NCBI GenBank assembly: GCA_903835235.1
Contig: CAILMF010000038.1
Location: forward strand, 42,812 to 106,811
DNA length: 64,000 nt
Source of the DNA: an uncultured Rhodospirillales bacterium
GTDB lineage: Bacteria; Pseudomonadota; Alphaproteobacteria; Acetobacterales; Acetobacteraceae
Direction of reading: 5' to 3'
Within the stretch, counting starts at the first letter, position 1; every line of letters starts with the position of its first letter. The notes beneath the pieces were generated by a model. That model did no database searches. It was not told the origin of the DNA and saw only the letters and a list, made by a program, of their open reading frames with translations. The translations under genes and the position numbers were made by a program. Shown here one piece after another: positions 1 to 10,900 of the stretch.

Positions 1-1
1 C

Positions 2-3000
2 ACCGCGGGCGGTGCCCATGGCGGCGGCACGGTGTTCGAGCTCAGTGCACCCGGCCCGGTCATCCCGCCGACGCCCGCCACCGTGACCCTGGGCGAGACC
101 GGCGGCACCGCCGGCCTGACCCGCATCATCAGCCACCATTTGCTGGGCCAGAGCACCGGCCTGGCGACCGGCAGCCTGGTGACGATACTGGACCAGGCCA
201 CCGGCCAGGTCGCCGGCACCACCACGACCCAGGCCGATGGCAGCTACGCCGTCGACGCCAGCCTGCTGGGCCAGGGCGCGCACAGCCTGGTCGCCAGGGT
301 CACCGATGCGTCGGGCCACGCCGTGCTCAGTGCAGCACGGGTCTACACGCTGGACACCGTCGCACCCGGGGTCACCCTGGCGCCGGCCGCCAGCCTGGCC
401 GGCGCCGCGCCCCTGCAACTGCAAGGCACCGCCGAGGCCGGCAGCACGGTGCAGATCTTCGATGGCGGCACCGCCATCGGCGCCACGGTGATCGCCGGCC
501 CCAGCGGCGGCTGGAGCCTCTCGCTGTCCCCGACGCCGGGCTTCCACGCGCTGACCGCGCATGCCACCGATGCCGCCGGCAATGTCGGCATCAGCGGGAT
601 GGACGCGGTGACGCAGGTCGCCATCACCTCCGCCGGTGGCCACTTCAAGAACCCGCCGCAGGTCGTCAGCGGCACCGGCGAGGCCGGCAGTACCATCCAG
701 CTCTACGACAACGGCGTGAAGCTGGGCGCCGCGCTGGTGGTGGATGCGACCGGCACCTGGAGCACCAGCATCAGGCTGGCTGCCGGGACCAACAGCCTGA
801 CGGTGCGCGATACGCCGCTGGTGGGCGAGGCGGTCACCAGTGCCGCGGTGCTCTATGTACTGGACAAGCAGCCGCCCGTCGTCACGCTGGCCAGCAGCGG
901 CGGCCTGACCAACCAGGCGGCGCAGACCGTCTCCGGTACCGGCGAGGCCGGCACCAGCGTGCAGCTGTATGACGGCACCAGGGCCATCGGCAGCACGGTG
1001 ACCGTGGGTGCCGATGGCACCTGGATCGCAGGCTTCTCGCTGGCCAAGCAGGGCGACCACGCCATCACCGCGCGGGACACCGACAGCGCCGGCAATTTCG
1101 GTGTCAGCGATGCCGTCGTGTTCAGCTATGACAGCGTCGCGCCGGCCATCGCCATCACCTCCGGCGGCGGCCTGACCCGGTTGGCGGCGCCGGTGGTGAG
1201 CGGCACCGGCGAAGCTGGCACCAGGGTACAGCTGTATGATGGCGGCGTTGCCTCCGGCGCCAGCGTGGTGGTGGACGCAACCGGCCACTGGACCGCGACC
1301 GCGGCGCTGGCGACTCAGGGCGCGCACAGCATTACGGCGCGCGACACGGACGCGGCCGGCAATGTCGGCACCAGCGCTGCATTGGGCTTCTCGCTGGATA
1401 CGGTGGCACCGACGGTAACGCTGACCAACATCGGCAAGGCCACCAACCAGCTGAGCCAGACTTTCACCGGCACCGGCGAGGCTTTCACGGATGTCGAAGT
1501 GCTGGACGGCACCACCGTCATCGGCAGCGCCACGGTCAACCGGCAGGGCAAGTGGACGGCAGCCTTCGTCAAATTCTTGCCCGGTGACGGCACGCATGTC
1601 ATCAGCGCCCGCGATACCGATGCCGCCGGTAACGTGGGCATCAGCTCCACCACGACCTACACGCTGGACACCACCGGCCCGGCGCTGGCCATCACCTCGG
1701 TGGGACGCACGACCAACCAGGCGAGCCAGGTGGTCACCGGCACCATCGGCCGCGCAGATGCCGGGGCGGTGGTCACCATCCTGGATAACGGCGTCGCCAT
1801 CGGTTCGACCACCAGCCTGGCCGATGGCAGCTGGTCCGCCACGGTGCGGCTCACCGCCCAGGGCAGCAACCTGGTCAGCGCCTCGGCACGGGACGCCGCC
1901 GGCAACATTGGCGGCAGCGACCAAATCGGCTTCGTGCTGGACAGCATCGTGCCAGTCGTTGCCATTACCTCACCTGGCGGCCTGACCAGGCTGCTGGCAC
2001 CCAGGATGAGCGGCACCGGTGAGGCCGGCAGTACCGTGCAGTTGTATGACGGCGCCGTTGCCTCCGGCGCCAGCGTCAGGGTGGACTCCACCGGCCATTG
2101 GACCGCGACCGCCGCCCTGGCCGCCACCCAAGGCCTGCATCGCATCACCGCGCGCGACACGGATGGCGGCGGCAATGTCGGCACCAGCGACGTATTGAAC
2201 CTGGTGCTGGATACGGTGGCGCCAGCGGTGACGCTGAACCCCTCCGGGAAGCTGACCAATCAGGCGCAGCAGACCTTCTCCGGCACCGGCGAGCGCTTCA
2301 CCTCAATCGAGCTGCTGGATGGCGGCACCGTCATTGGTACCACCACGGTCAACTCGCAGGGCAAGTGGTCGGCAGCATTCATCAGACTGGTTCCTGGCGA
2401 CGGCACCCATGTCATCACGGCGCGTGACACCGACGATGCCGGCAACATGGGCACCAGCTCAGCCACGACATTCACGCTGGACACCACGGGCCCGGCGCTG
2501 GCCATCACCTCCGGCGGGCAGGCCAGCAACCAAGCGAACCGCGTGGTTTCCGGCACCATCGGCTTGGCCGATGCCGGCGCGCTGGTCACCATCGATGAGG
2601 GAGGCGTTGCCATAGGCTCCACCAGGAGCCTGGCCGACGGGAGTTGGTCGGCAACGGTGCGGCTGGCTGGAGAGGGGGACCACCCCCTGGTCGCGCGAGC
2701 CACGGACGCCCTGGGCAATACCGGCTTCAGCGCCAGCACGACCTATGTGCTGGACACCACCGCGCCAACCGTCGCGTTTTCCTCCACCGGCGCCGCCACC
2801 AGCGTGACCAGCCCGCTGCTTGCCGGCACGGTCGGTAATGGCACTGTCGGCGCCATCGTGACCCTGCGCGACACCAGGGCCGGCAACGCGGTGGTGGGGA
2901 CAGGCGTGCTGGACGCCACCGGCCATTGGCGCGCGACGGCGCAGCTTGCCGGCGACGGCCTGCACAGCCTGGTCGCCTCCACCACCGATGCCGCCGGCAA

Positions 3001-6000
3001 TGTCGGCAGCAGCGCGGCGTTGGCCATCACGCTCGACACCGTGGCCCCCACCATGACGATGACCACGGTTGGCAAGGTGACCAACCAGTTGCAGCAGACC
3101 TTTTCCGGCACCGGAGAGCGCGGGACCAACATCATACTGCTGGACGGCGGGATCGTCATCGCCTCGGCCATTGTCGGCACCAATGGGCGCTGGAGCACCA
3201 GCCCAAACCTGCTGCCTGGGGATGGTGCCCATGTCATCACGGTGCGTGACATGGACGCCGCGGGCAATGTCAGCCCCAGCATCGTCACCACCTTCACGCT
3301 GGACACCCTGGCTCCCGTCGTCGCCATCAGCACCGCTAGCAACCTGACCCTTTCGCCCAGCCTGACCTTGAACGGCACCGGCGAGGCCGGCACCACGGTG
3401 CAGTTGTTCGACGGCGCCACCGCGCTGGCTTCGGTGAAGGTGGATGCCACCGGCCATTGGGCAAAGGCGATCACCCTGGTCGGCACCGGACTGCACAGCC
3501 TGGTGGCGAAGGACACCGACTTGGCGGGCAACGTGGGGACCAGCACCGCCGTGGTCATGGACTACGAGACGTCGCAGGTCGGCATCACCTCCGCGGGCGG
3601 GTTGACCAACAAGGCTGCCCATGTGGTGGCTGGCTACGGCAAGGCCGGGACCACGGTGCAACTGCTGGACGGCGTCGAGATCATCGGTTCCACCACGGTC
3701 GATGCCACCGGCCATTGGCGGGCCAACATCACACTGGCCGGGGACCCGTATCATGAGGGTTACCGCGCCCACTTCGTCGTCCCGGTGGACGTGATCGGGA
3801 CCCAGTACATCCCCGGGATTGCGTTGCAGTACCAGTTGGATCCGCTGGCGACGGTCCTGCGCTTCACCTCGGCTTCAGGTGCCACCAACCAGCGGGACCA
3901 ACTGCTGACCGGAACGGCGCGGCCGGAAGATGTCGGTCGGCATGTCATGATCGGTGATACTGCAACCGGTTCGCAGCGGACCGCCATCGTTCAGGCCGAT
4001 GGCAGTTGGAGCTTGCTCCACGCGTTTGGTGCCGACAGAGCCTACACGCTGACGGCGACCATGGTTGATGCCATCGACAATACCTGGGGCGCGACTGAAA
4101 CCATCATCCTCGACACCGTCGCTCCGCAAATCCGTGGCCTGACCGTTTTGCAGGAATCCGGCGCGGCAACCAACTTTCTCGTCCGTGGCGCATTGACCCC
4201 TGGTGCTGTTGACGCTGGGTCGAGCGTGCAACTCTTCGAACTGGTCGGTCAGGATTATATCCTTGTTGGGTCCACTATTGCCGACGGCAGCGGGTTTTGG
4301 AGCGTCAGAGGACACATCGGCGGCACGGGGTCCCATACTTTCCTCGCGGGGGTGACAGATCTCGCTGGAAATCAATCCAGCGCGACCGGATCAGGTAATT
4401 TCTACTTCCCGAATGATAATCCGGCTGCCGGCCCTGTATTCATAGTCGACCAGGAGGTCTTAGACTTCAAAGCCCAAAAGGTTCATGTCTCTGGAAAATT
4501 ATACACCCATCCGGAAACCAGCGTCGACATCGCCGGGCATCATATTACGAATTTTTCGGTCGATGAAAATACGCCATATTCGCCAAGGTCACTCGTTTCA
4601 AGCATTACCATAGATTTTGATATTGGCTCCGGGATGGCAGTCATTCCTCAAGACTCGAACGGCGTGTGGGGCGACGGTAAATTCTACCGGGGCGAATTTC
4701 AAATAAATAACTCCGCCGCTCGTGTTTATGAGTACTTCGTTGACTCAGGAACTCCAAGCCACACCAATCTAAATTATTCCCCATACCGGCCAGTTTTAGT
4801 TCAAGGCGTGGCGGATGCGAATATTTTTGTTCAACTCATGGTGGACGGCCGCGCCACTGGCCTGCCGATTCCAACCAGCGAACAATTCAACAGGTGGTCA
4901 GAGTACGTTCCAATGGTACCGGGCCCCCACACGGTGTACATAAGAGAAATAAGTTCCGAAGCGGGTAGCTTTTTTGGCGCCGTTCATAACAGCCCCTCGG
5001 TGATTTTTGATTACGAGCCAGCCACCCGCAAGGCTGGCTGGTGGAAGACCAGCGAGACGTTGGTCTTTCCAGGATTGAATGTACTCGACGAGAGAGGCCT
5101 CCCTCTGGCGGAGGATCCGGTTGCGTTTGATTTTTCCACTGGCAACGCCGCGGGCGTTTCGCCCCGCTTTACCGACATCCGGTTTGGATTGATGGGGATG
5201 AATCAAGGTGCCCATGCGGTGGTCACCTTCGACAGACAGTTGAACCACACGACAACCAGGGACGTCACCGCAGCTGATGTGTTCGGTGAAATCGGCAGAT
5301 TCCTGGACTCCACAAATCATACGGAGTTGGACCTTACGGTCGCGGATCCCCGGTTTCTCTATCTCGGAACAACGTTCGTCGACGTAGTTGAGCCTTACCA
5401 GCCCGATATTTTCCTGGATACCGTGGCGCATAGTACCTCCTCGCGCTCCCTTGTCATTTCAGGGCATGTGACAATGCCAGTTGCGACCCCGACCGATCTC
5501 GGCAACGAAAGACTGAAGGCGGTCCTGCAAAGCGACATTACGCTGTATGATAAGTATGATTCAGCCGTGCTCGGCAGAGCAGCGCTGGACAGTTCGGGGC
5601 ATTGGGAAGCGCGCGTTACTTTCTTAGATGATGGCGCACACGAAATACTCGCCCATATCGCTAATCCGGTCGGAGATACAGCGAACAGTGAAACCGTTTT
5701 GATTACCTTGACCGCACCGCACGCTGCGCCTGCCATCCGTGGCGACTTCACCGGCGAGGGCCATGCCGACATCCTGCTGGTGGGCAGCAACGGCGCGCTG
5801 GTGCTCGTGGAACCCACCCAGACGGCCGCGCAAGCGAACACGCCGCTCCTCAGCTTCAATACCGGCTTCCTGAAGCCCGCTTCCCTGACCTACGGCGCCT
5901 TCGGCCTGGACGGCATCGGCGATTTCGATGGCGATGGCCGCGCCGACCTGCTGGTGCACCAGGCCGTGGATGCGCGGTTCCAATATGAGGTCCTGTTGTC

Positions 6001-6742
6001 AAACCCGGTCTCGGCCGACCACAGCGTCGACCTGGCCGACCAGATCGCGGCCAACAACCCCGTCGGTTCCTGGGCAGTGCTGAGGCAGGTGCTGGGTGTC
6101 GCCGACTTCAACGGCGATGGCTTCTCAGATGTGGTGCTGCGCGGCAACGACGGCAGCGGCAACCTACAGCTTTGGCTGATGGCCGGTTTGCGCCAGCCGG
6201 TTGTCGTTGACGTCGCCGCGACGGCGACCACCAGCGGTTTCGCCGGCGTTGGCGACTTCAACGGCGACGGAATGGCCGACATCCTCTGGTACGATGGGAC
6301 CGGGACGCTTTCGCTGTGGAAGTTCAACAACGCCATAGCGCCAGACGGCAGCCAGACCATGGCGCTGGATGTAATACAGACCGTAAGTGCTGCAGCACCG
6401 GCGGGCTGGTCCATTCGTGGTATCGGCGACTTCGACGGCAACGGCAGGTCGGACATCGTCTGGACCGCGCCGGATGTAAGCCACGCCGGCCAGACCGATG
6501 TACTGATCTGGTTGATGGACGGGCCGACAAGGACCAGCCAGGCGGTGGTTGGTTTCTCACCGGCCGGCGGTTACGACCAACTGGCGGCTGTCGGCGACTA
6601 TGATGGAGACGGGCACGCCGACCTGCAGTTCCGCGATGCCAGCGGCAACCTGACCGTTTGGTACATGAACGGCCTCAGTGTCAGCCACCTTGCCATCGTG
6701 GCGCCCACACAGACGGTCGCGGACCTGCTGACCATTGCCTGA
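2..6742 (+). CDS. Giant Ig-like repeat surface protein with C-terminal FG-GAP/VCBS repeats (5'-truncated by window)
   Basis: The frame is open to the left edge, so the first GTG at 32 is not a real start. The residues before it and after it read GGAHGGGTVFEL, which matches the TIGR03803 'GloVer' repeat (GTVFKL/GTVFEL core), so more such repeats probably lie upstream. Then come about 15 Ig-like modules of ~100 residues (Big_13 type), each with SGTGEAGT-VQLYDG, a DGTW/TGHW strand, ARDTDAAGNVGTS and a closing LDTVAP. Roughly 4380-5700 encodes divergent, non-repetitive sequence that is visibly AT-richer. The C-terminus has six FG-GAP/VCBS-like repeats (GDFDGDGRADLL, GDFNGDGMADIL), which resemble calcium-binding beta-propeller blades. 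No RTX nonapeptides, anchor or membrane segment are seen. By family this is an extracellular adhesin or matrix protein; the export route is not visible. Confidence 0.85.
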   Translation, partial: TAGGAHGGGTVFELSAPGPVIPPTPATVTLGETGGTAGLTRIISHHLLGQSTGLATGSLVTILDQATGQVAGTTTTQADGSYAVDASLLGQGAHSLVARVTDASGHAVLSAARVYTLDTVAPGVTLAPAASLAGAAPLQLQGTAEAGSTVQIFDGGTAIGATVIAGPSGGWSLSLSPTPGFHALTAHATDAAGNVGISGMDAVTQVAITSAGGHFKNPPQVVSGTGEAGSTIQLYDNGVKLGAALVVDATGTWSTSIRLAAGTNSLTVRDTPLVGEAVTSAAVLYVLDKQPPVVTLASSGGLTNQAAQTVSGTGEAGTSVQLYDGTRAIGSTVTVGADGTWIAGFSLAKQGDHAITARDTDSAGNFGVSDAVVFSYDSVAPAIAITSGGGLTRLAAPVVSGTGEAGTRVQLYDGGVASGASVVVDATGHWTATAALATQGAHSITARDTDAAGNVGTSAALGFSLDTVAPTVTLTNIGKATNQLSQTFTGTGEAFTDVEVLDGTTVIGSATVNRQGKWTAAFVKFLPGDGTHVISARDTDAAGNVGISSTTTYTLDTTGPALAITSVGRTTNQASQVVTGTIGRADAGAVVTILDNGVAIGSTTSLADGSWSATVRLTAQGSNLVSASARDAAGNIGGSDQIGFVLDSIVPVVAITSPGGLTRLLAPRMSGTGEAGSTVQLYDGAVASGASVRVDSTGHWTATAALAATQGLHRITARDTDGGGNVGTSDVLNLVLDTVAPAVTLNPSGKLTNQAQQTFSGTGERFTSIELLDGGTVIGTTTVNSQGKWSAAFIRLVPGDGTHVITARDTDDAGNMGTSSATTFTLDTTGPALAITSGGQASNQANRVVSGTIGLADAGALVTIDEGGVAIGSTRSLADGSWSATVRLAGEGDHPLVARATDALGNTGFSASTTYVLDTTAPTVAFSSTGAATSVTSPLLAGTVGNGTVGAIVTLRDTRAGNAVVGTGVLDATGHWRATAQLAGDGLHSLVASTTDAAGNVGSSAALAITLDTVAPTMTMTTVGKVTNQLQQTFSGTGERGTNIILLDGGIVIASAIVGTNGRWSTSPNLLPGDGAHVITVRDMDAAGNVSPSIVTTFTLDTLAPVVAISTASNLTLSPSLTLNGTGEAGTTVQLFDGATALASVKVDATGHWAKAITLVGTGLHSLVAKDTDLAGNVGTSTAVVMDYETSQVGITSAGGLTNKAAHVVAGYGKAGTTVQLLDGVEIIGSTTVDATGHWRANITLAGDPYHEGYRAHFVVPVDVIGTQYIPGIALQYQLDPLATVLRFTSASGATNQRDQLLTGTARPEDVGRHVMIGDTATGSQRTAIVQADGSWSLLHAFGADRAYTLTATMVDAIDNTWGATETIILDTVAPQIRGLTVLQESGAATNFLVRGALTPGAVDAGSSVQLFELVGQDYILVGSTIADGSGFWSVRGHIGGTGSHTFLAGVTDLAGNQSSATGSGNFYFPNDNPAAGPVFIVDQEVLDFKAQKVHVSGKLYTHPETSVDIAGHHITNFSVDENTPYSPRSLVSSITIDFDIGSGMAVIPQDSNGVWGDGKFYRGEFQINNSAARVYEYFVDSGTPSHTNLNYSPYRPVLVQGVADANIFVQLMVDGRATGLPIPTSEQFNRWSEYVPMVPGPHTVYIREISSEAGSFFGAVHNSPSVIFDYEPATRKAGWWKTSETLVFPGLNVLDERGLPLAEDPVAFDFSTGNAAGVSPRFTDIRFGLMGMNQGAHAVVTFDRQLNHTTTRDVTAADVFGEIGRFLDSTNHTELDLTVADPRFLYLGTTFVDVVEPYQPDIFLDTVAHSTSSRSLVISGHVTMPVATPTDLGNERLKAVLQSDITLYDKYDSAVLGRAALDSSGHWEARVTFLDDGAHEILAHIANPVGDTANSETVLITLTAPHAAPAIRGDFTGEGHADILLVGSNGALVLVEPTQTAAQANTPLLSFNTGFLKPASLTYGAFGLDGIGDFDGDGRADLLVHQAVDARFQYEVLLSNPVSADHSVDLADQIAANNPVGSWAVLRQVLGVADFNGDGFSDVVLRGNDGSGNLQLWLMAGLRQPVVVDVAATATTSGFAGVGDFNGDGMADILWYDGTGTLSLWKFNNAIAPDGSQTMALDVIQTVSAAAPAGWSIRGIGDFDGNGRSDIVWTAPDVSHAGQTDVLIWLMDGPTRTSQAVVGFSPAGGYDQLAAVGDYDGDGHADLQFRDASGNLTVWYMNGLSVSHLAIVAPTQTVADLLTIA

Positions 6743-6852
6743 CAGTGACCTGCCCCCCCGCCGGTCCCGCGTTCATTGCGGGAGCCCGGTGGTGCTGTAG
6801 CCGATATCCTGCGCTGGTTGGAGCGGCCGGGCGGCGGAGCCATCCGGGTAGC

Positions 6853-6990
6853 GCAGTCGCCCGTGCAGATCGGCATCACCAGGCGCCGGCTCGTGCAGCA
6901 CCGTCCTGGGATCAACCTGGAGCAGCTTGCTGGCGCGCCGCTGCGGCATCAGATGGGCCAGAACCTCCGTTAGCCACACGCCGCACCTGT
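6853..6990 (-). mobile_element. IS3-family transposase orfB fragment (remnant)
   Basis: Read on the minus strand, a run ending in RRASKLLQVDPRTVLHEP and then PGDADLHGRLR matches the start of IS3-family OrfB proteins, where a 'S-RRA-LL-D-RTV...PGD-LR-RLR' segment precedes the DDE integrase core. Nothing of the catalytic domain follows; the sequence diverges after LR and stops at 6773. It is a short relic, not an active element. No terminal inverted repeats could be assigned. Confidence 0.5.
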
Positions 6991-7025
6991 CTCGAAGCTT
7001 TCGACGACGGACAATCGGGGCGCTG

Positions 7026-7226
7026 CAGGCGCGGATTGGCATCACGACGTCTTTCGCCGGCCTGTGCAGGCTGCCACATCTGAACCTGCCGCTGGGCCGG
7101 GTTGGCGGGCAGCCATGCGGCCTCTCGATCATCGGTTGGCGTGGCTCTGATGAGCGGCTCGTGGCCATAGCCAATGACCTGGCATGGTCAGGCCTCGGCG
7201 TTGTTCGGACTGAACGGTGGGGCTGA
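7026..7226 (+). pseudogene. Amidase (GatA/AtzF-like) C-terminal remnant
   Basis: The plus frame reads AGLCRLPHLNLPLGRVGG followed by GLSIIGWRGSDERLVAIA. This is the conserved tail of amidase-signature enzymes (compare 'IAGL-GLPQ-SLPLA...G-P-GLSLIG-RGSD--LL'). The Ser-Ser-Lys catalytic core that should lie several hundred residues upstream is absent, so only the last ~60 codons survive. It sits beside an IS3 fragment and a gutted recombinase, consistent with deletion driven by mobile elements. Confidence 0.55.
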
Positions 7227-7293
7227 GTAACGGAAGCCGACCACTTTGTCGCAACGCCGTTCGGCATAGGCCGTATCCTGTCCCCCCATCGCC

Positions 7294-7704
7294 ATTTACT
7301 TGCACCACCAACGCCTCGCCTACACTGCCAGGGCTTTCCGCGTCTCGGGCCCCCTCCGACAGGCGCAAGATCGCCCCCAACTCGCCGCGAACTTCGACCC
7401 GCAGCCGGCCCGCCTCGGGGATCAGCCGGATGGTCTCGACCGACCCGCGCACCCGCTTGCGCAACTCGGCGCCGTCATCGGCGGCCAGCGCGGGGGTGAA
7501 CTCGGCCAGGTGATTCAGCGCCTCGCAGACCACCAGGTCGAACCAATGTGCCTCGGCATCGGCCAACAGGCGCTGGTATTCGGGCCGGAAGCGACTGGCG
7601 CCGCTCAGCCTGGCATCCTCGTAGGTGCCTAAGACCTGCCAGCCCAAGGCCTCGGCGAAGCGCCGGCAGGTCGCCTTCTGGTCCGCCAACGATTGGGCGT
7701 TCTG
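7294..7704 (-). pseudogene. Large serine recombinase remnant with internal deletion
   Basis: The minus strand carries LQNAQSLADQKATCRRFAE, then GTYEDARLSGASRFRPEYQ, RLLADAEAHWFDLVVCEAL, and directly afterwards RLIPEAGRLRVEVRGELG. The first three blocks are the N-terminal resolvase domain of large serine recombinases; the last is their extreme C-terminus. The recombinase domain, Zn ribbon and coiled coil between them (normally ~300 residues) are missing. The usual EALDRLSR catalytic-Arg motif reads EALNHLAE. The minus frame is open from 7884 to 7129, but it is clearly a decayed gene, probably from a lost integrative element. Confidence 0.75.
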
Positions 7705-7937
7705 CAATGGACTGGCCCGGGCGACACCGCCGCGGTGCCCCCTGAGCTGGTTGCGGATCTTCAGGGGTTGCGTAGCGCGTGCCGGGGGGCGGGCCATGGC
7801 CGCGCGGGCAAGTGGCGATCCACCATTCGTAAGTGTTAAAATTTCATTTGATACAGGATTAATACCACTTAGGCTCTCGCGCAATCTCGGCAGGTCGCGA
7901 GCAGGCCGGCGAGCCAGATCAGCTGCGAAGGTGCAAC

Positions 7938-10900
7938 ATGCCCGTGCCAGGCTTCATCCTGTTTGTCGGTACGTCCGGCAATGACTCGCTGCTCGGAACC
8001 TTCGGCGATGACAATATCATCGGCGGCGCCGGCAATGACACGCTGGACGGTGACTTCGGTTCGGACAGCCTTGAAGGCGGACCCGGCAATGACTGGCTGG
8101 ATGGCAAGTGGGGCTCGGATACCCTCGACGGCGGCGAGGGTAACGACACGCTCACCCCTGGCCTGGATGGCAGCGCGGGCCGCAGCCTGGTGCCGGACCG
8201 GCTGATCGGCGGCCTGGGCGCCGACCTGTTCGTCTATGTGCCGCTGTATGGCGACCAGGTGGTGATCGCGGATTTCAGCACCGCCCAGTCGGACCGGCTC
8301 GACCTCTCGGCCACCACGCTGCGCTCCTTCGCCGAGTTCCTGGCGCTGGGCCGCCAGCAGGGCAGCGACGTGGTGCTGGATTTCGGCAACAACCACCTGC
8401 TGACCCTGCAGGGGATGACCCTGGCCGCGTTCGGCGCGATCGTCCCGGACGAGGTGATCCTGGCGCAGCCCGTGACCACCGCGGCCCGCCCGCTGCCGGT
8501 GAACGACCTGGCCGCCCTGGATGGCGGCGGCTACGTGACGATCTCCAACGGTTCCTCGCAGGGGACCGCCAACCTCATCACCGCAACCATCTACTCAGCC
8601 ACCGATACGGTGCTGAGCAGCTTCAGCATTGCCACCAATGGCGGCGCGCCCAACGACGGCAGGACGTTTCTCCCCGGTGGTTGGCAGCAGGTTGCTGGCT
8701 TGCCCGGCAACCGCTTCGTGGTGGCCTGGGACGCGATCAACCCGGTCAATGGCCATGCCGAGATCGACGCCCGCTTCTTCAACGCCGACGGCACGGCGGT
8801 CGGCCCGCAATTCATGGTTGTCGACCGTACCCTCAGCAACACGCAGGACAGGATCTACGGCCTGCAGGATGTGGTCGCGCTGCCGAACGGCGATGCCGAG
8901 ATCAGGTGGAATTACTTCGACAATCAAAGCAACAGCTACTTTGGCAAGGGGCAGATCTTCCATCCGGATGGTACGCCGGCATTCGCCGTAGGGCTGGCCG
9001 CCACACACCGCGACGGCGGCTACAGCATCTTCGCCGAAGGCGTGTACATGCCGCTGGCCGATGGCCATTTGCTGCACTACAAGCTGTTCTACGAAGGTAG
9101 CTACGACAACGGCTCACCATGGTACTATGAGGGCGGTTCCTCGCCGGTCGAAGTCCCAGGCCGGAACCTGCTGTTGCACCAGACCGGCGTGCATTACGGC
9201 CTCTACGCCCAGATCGACGACAACCCCTATGTCAAGATCAACCCGACCGGCGACGTCTTCCCGATCCAGCGGGAGGAAGTGAACCAGCTGGCCGATGGGT
9301 CGCTGGTCTTCCGCTATCCCGGTTCCACCACGCTCTGGACCGAAAGCGGGCAGTTCGCCAGCCCCGTGGTGCAGGGCGTCTACGAGACCACCATGATCCA
9401 CCTGGCTGCCGACCTGCATGGCAGCTTCATCAATGGCACGGCGCTGGCTGACCTGCTGGTGGGCACCAGTGGCGCCGACCGCATCTATGGCCTGGGCGAC
9501 AACGATACCCTGATGGGCCTGGGCGGCGCCGACCTGCTGGATGGCGGCGACGGCACCGACACCGCCGACTACAGCCGTTCCATCTCGCAGGGCGTGACGG
9601 TGGACCTACGCATCGCCGGCCCGCAGCAGGGTGGCGATGCCGAGGGCGACACCCTCAACAGCATCGAGAACCTGGTCGGCAGCTACTTCGCCGACCGGCT
9701 GACCGGCAATGACGGCAACAACCGGCTGGATGGCGGTTCGGGCAATGATACGCTGGACGGCCGGAATGGCCAGGACAGCCTGTTCGGCGGTGCCGGCGAT
9801 GACCAGGTCACCCTGCTGGATACCGGCGAAGCGCATGGTGGCGCCGGCAACGACACCATCACCGGCGGCACCCAGGCCGGCAACACGCTGTTCGGCGATG
9901 CCGGGGACGACAAGATCTACGCCCTGGGCGTCCACAACCTGGTGTATGGCGGCGGCGGCAACGACACGGTCTATGCCGGCGCCTTCGGCGACACCATCGC
10001 GGGCGAAGCCGACGACGACCTGCTCTACGGCGACGCCGAGCGCGACCAGCTTTCGGGTGGCGACGGCAATGACCGGCTATATGCGGCTGGCGCCAATGGG
10101 GACGATCTCGCCAATGTGCTGACCGGCGGCAATGGCAATGATTCGCTTTATGGCAGCCGGGGGGGCGATCACCTGGCGGGTGACGAGCCTGGCGGCATTG
10201 CCGGCGATGACAGCCTGGACGGCGGTGCCGGTGACGACATGCTGGTCAGCCTCGGTGGCCGCGACACGCTGGTCGGCGGCACTGGCAGCGACCAGGCGCT
10301 GATCGACCGCAGCGCCTTGGCCCTGAGCTTCGTGCTGACCCTGGCGAGCGCCAACCTGAAGGCCACCGCGAATGATGGCTCCTCGCTGCTGGGGATCGAG
10401 ACCTTCCACTTCATCGGTGGCCTGGGTGACGACAGATTCACCGCGATGGCCAGCAACGATACGCTTGAAGGCGGCGCTGGTGTCGACCAGCTGCGCGGCG
10501 GCGGCGGCGACGATGAACTGATCGGCGGCGCCGGAGCGGACAGGCTGTACGGCAATGCCGGCAATGACGCCTTCTACGTCGACAGCGCCGCGGACCGGGT
10601 GTTCGAGACGATCGGCGAGGGTGACGACACGGTATTTGCCGACGGGAACTTCAGCCTGACCCCGGGCGCCGCGGTGGAGCATCTCTGGGCCACCGGGGTG
10701 ACGCTGGGCGTGACATTGAAGGGCAATGAGTTCAACAACGACATCATCGGCAGCGGCGGCTTCAACGACAAGCTCTATGGCGGCGCCGGCGACGATACCC
10801 TGCTTGCCAGCGACGGCCTGCTGGATGGCGGCACCGGCGCCGACAGCATGTCGGGCTACGGCGACATGACCTTCGTGGTGGACAATCCGGGCGACGTGGT

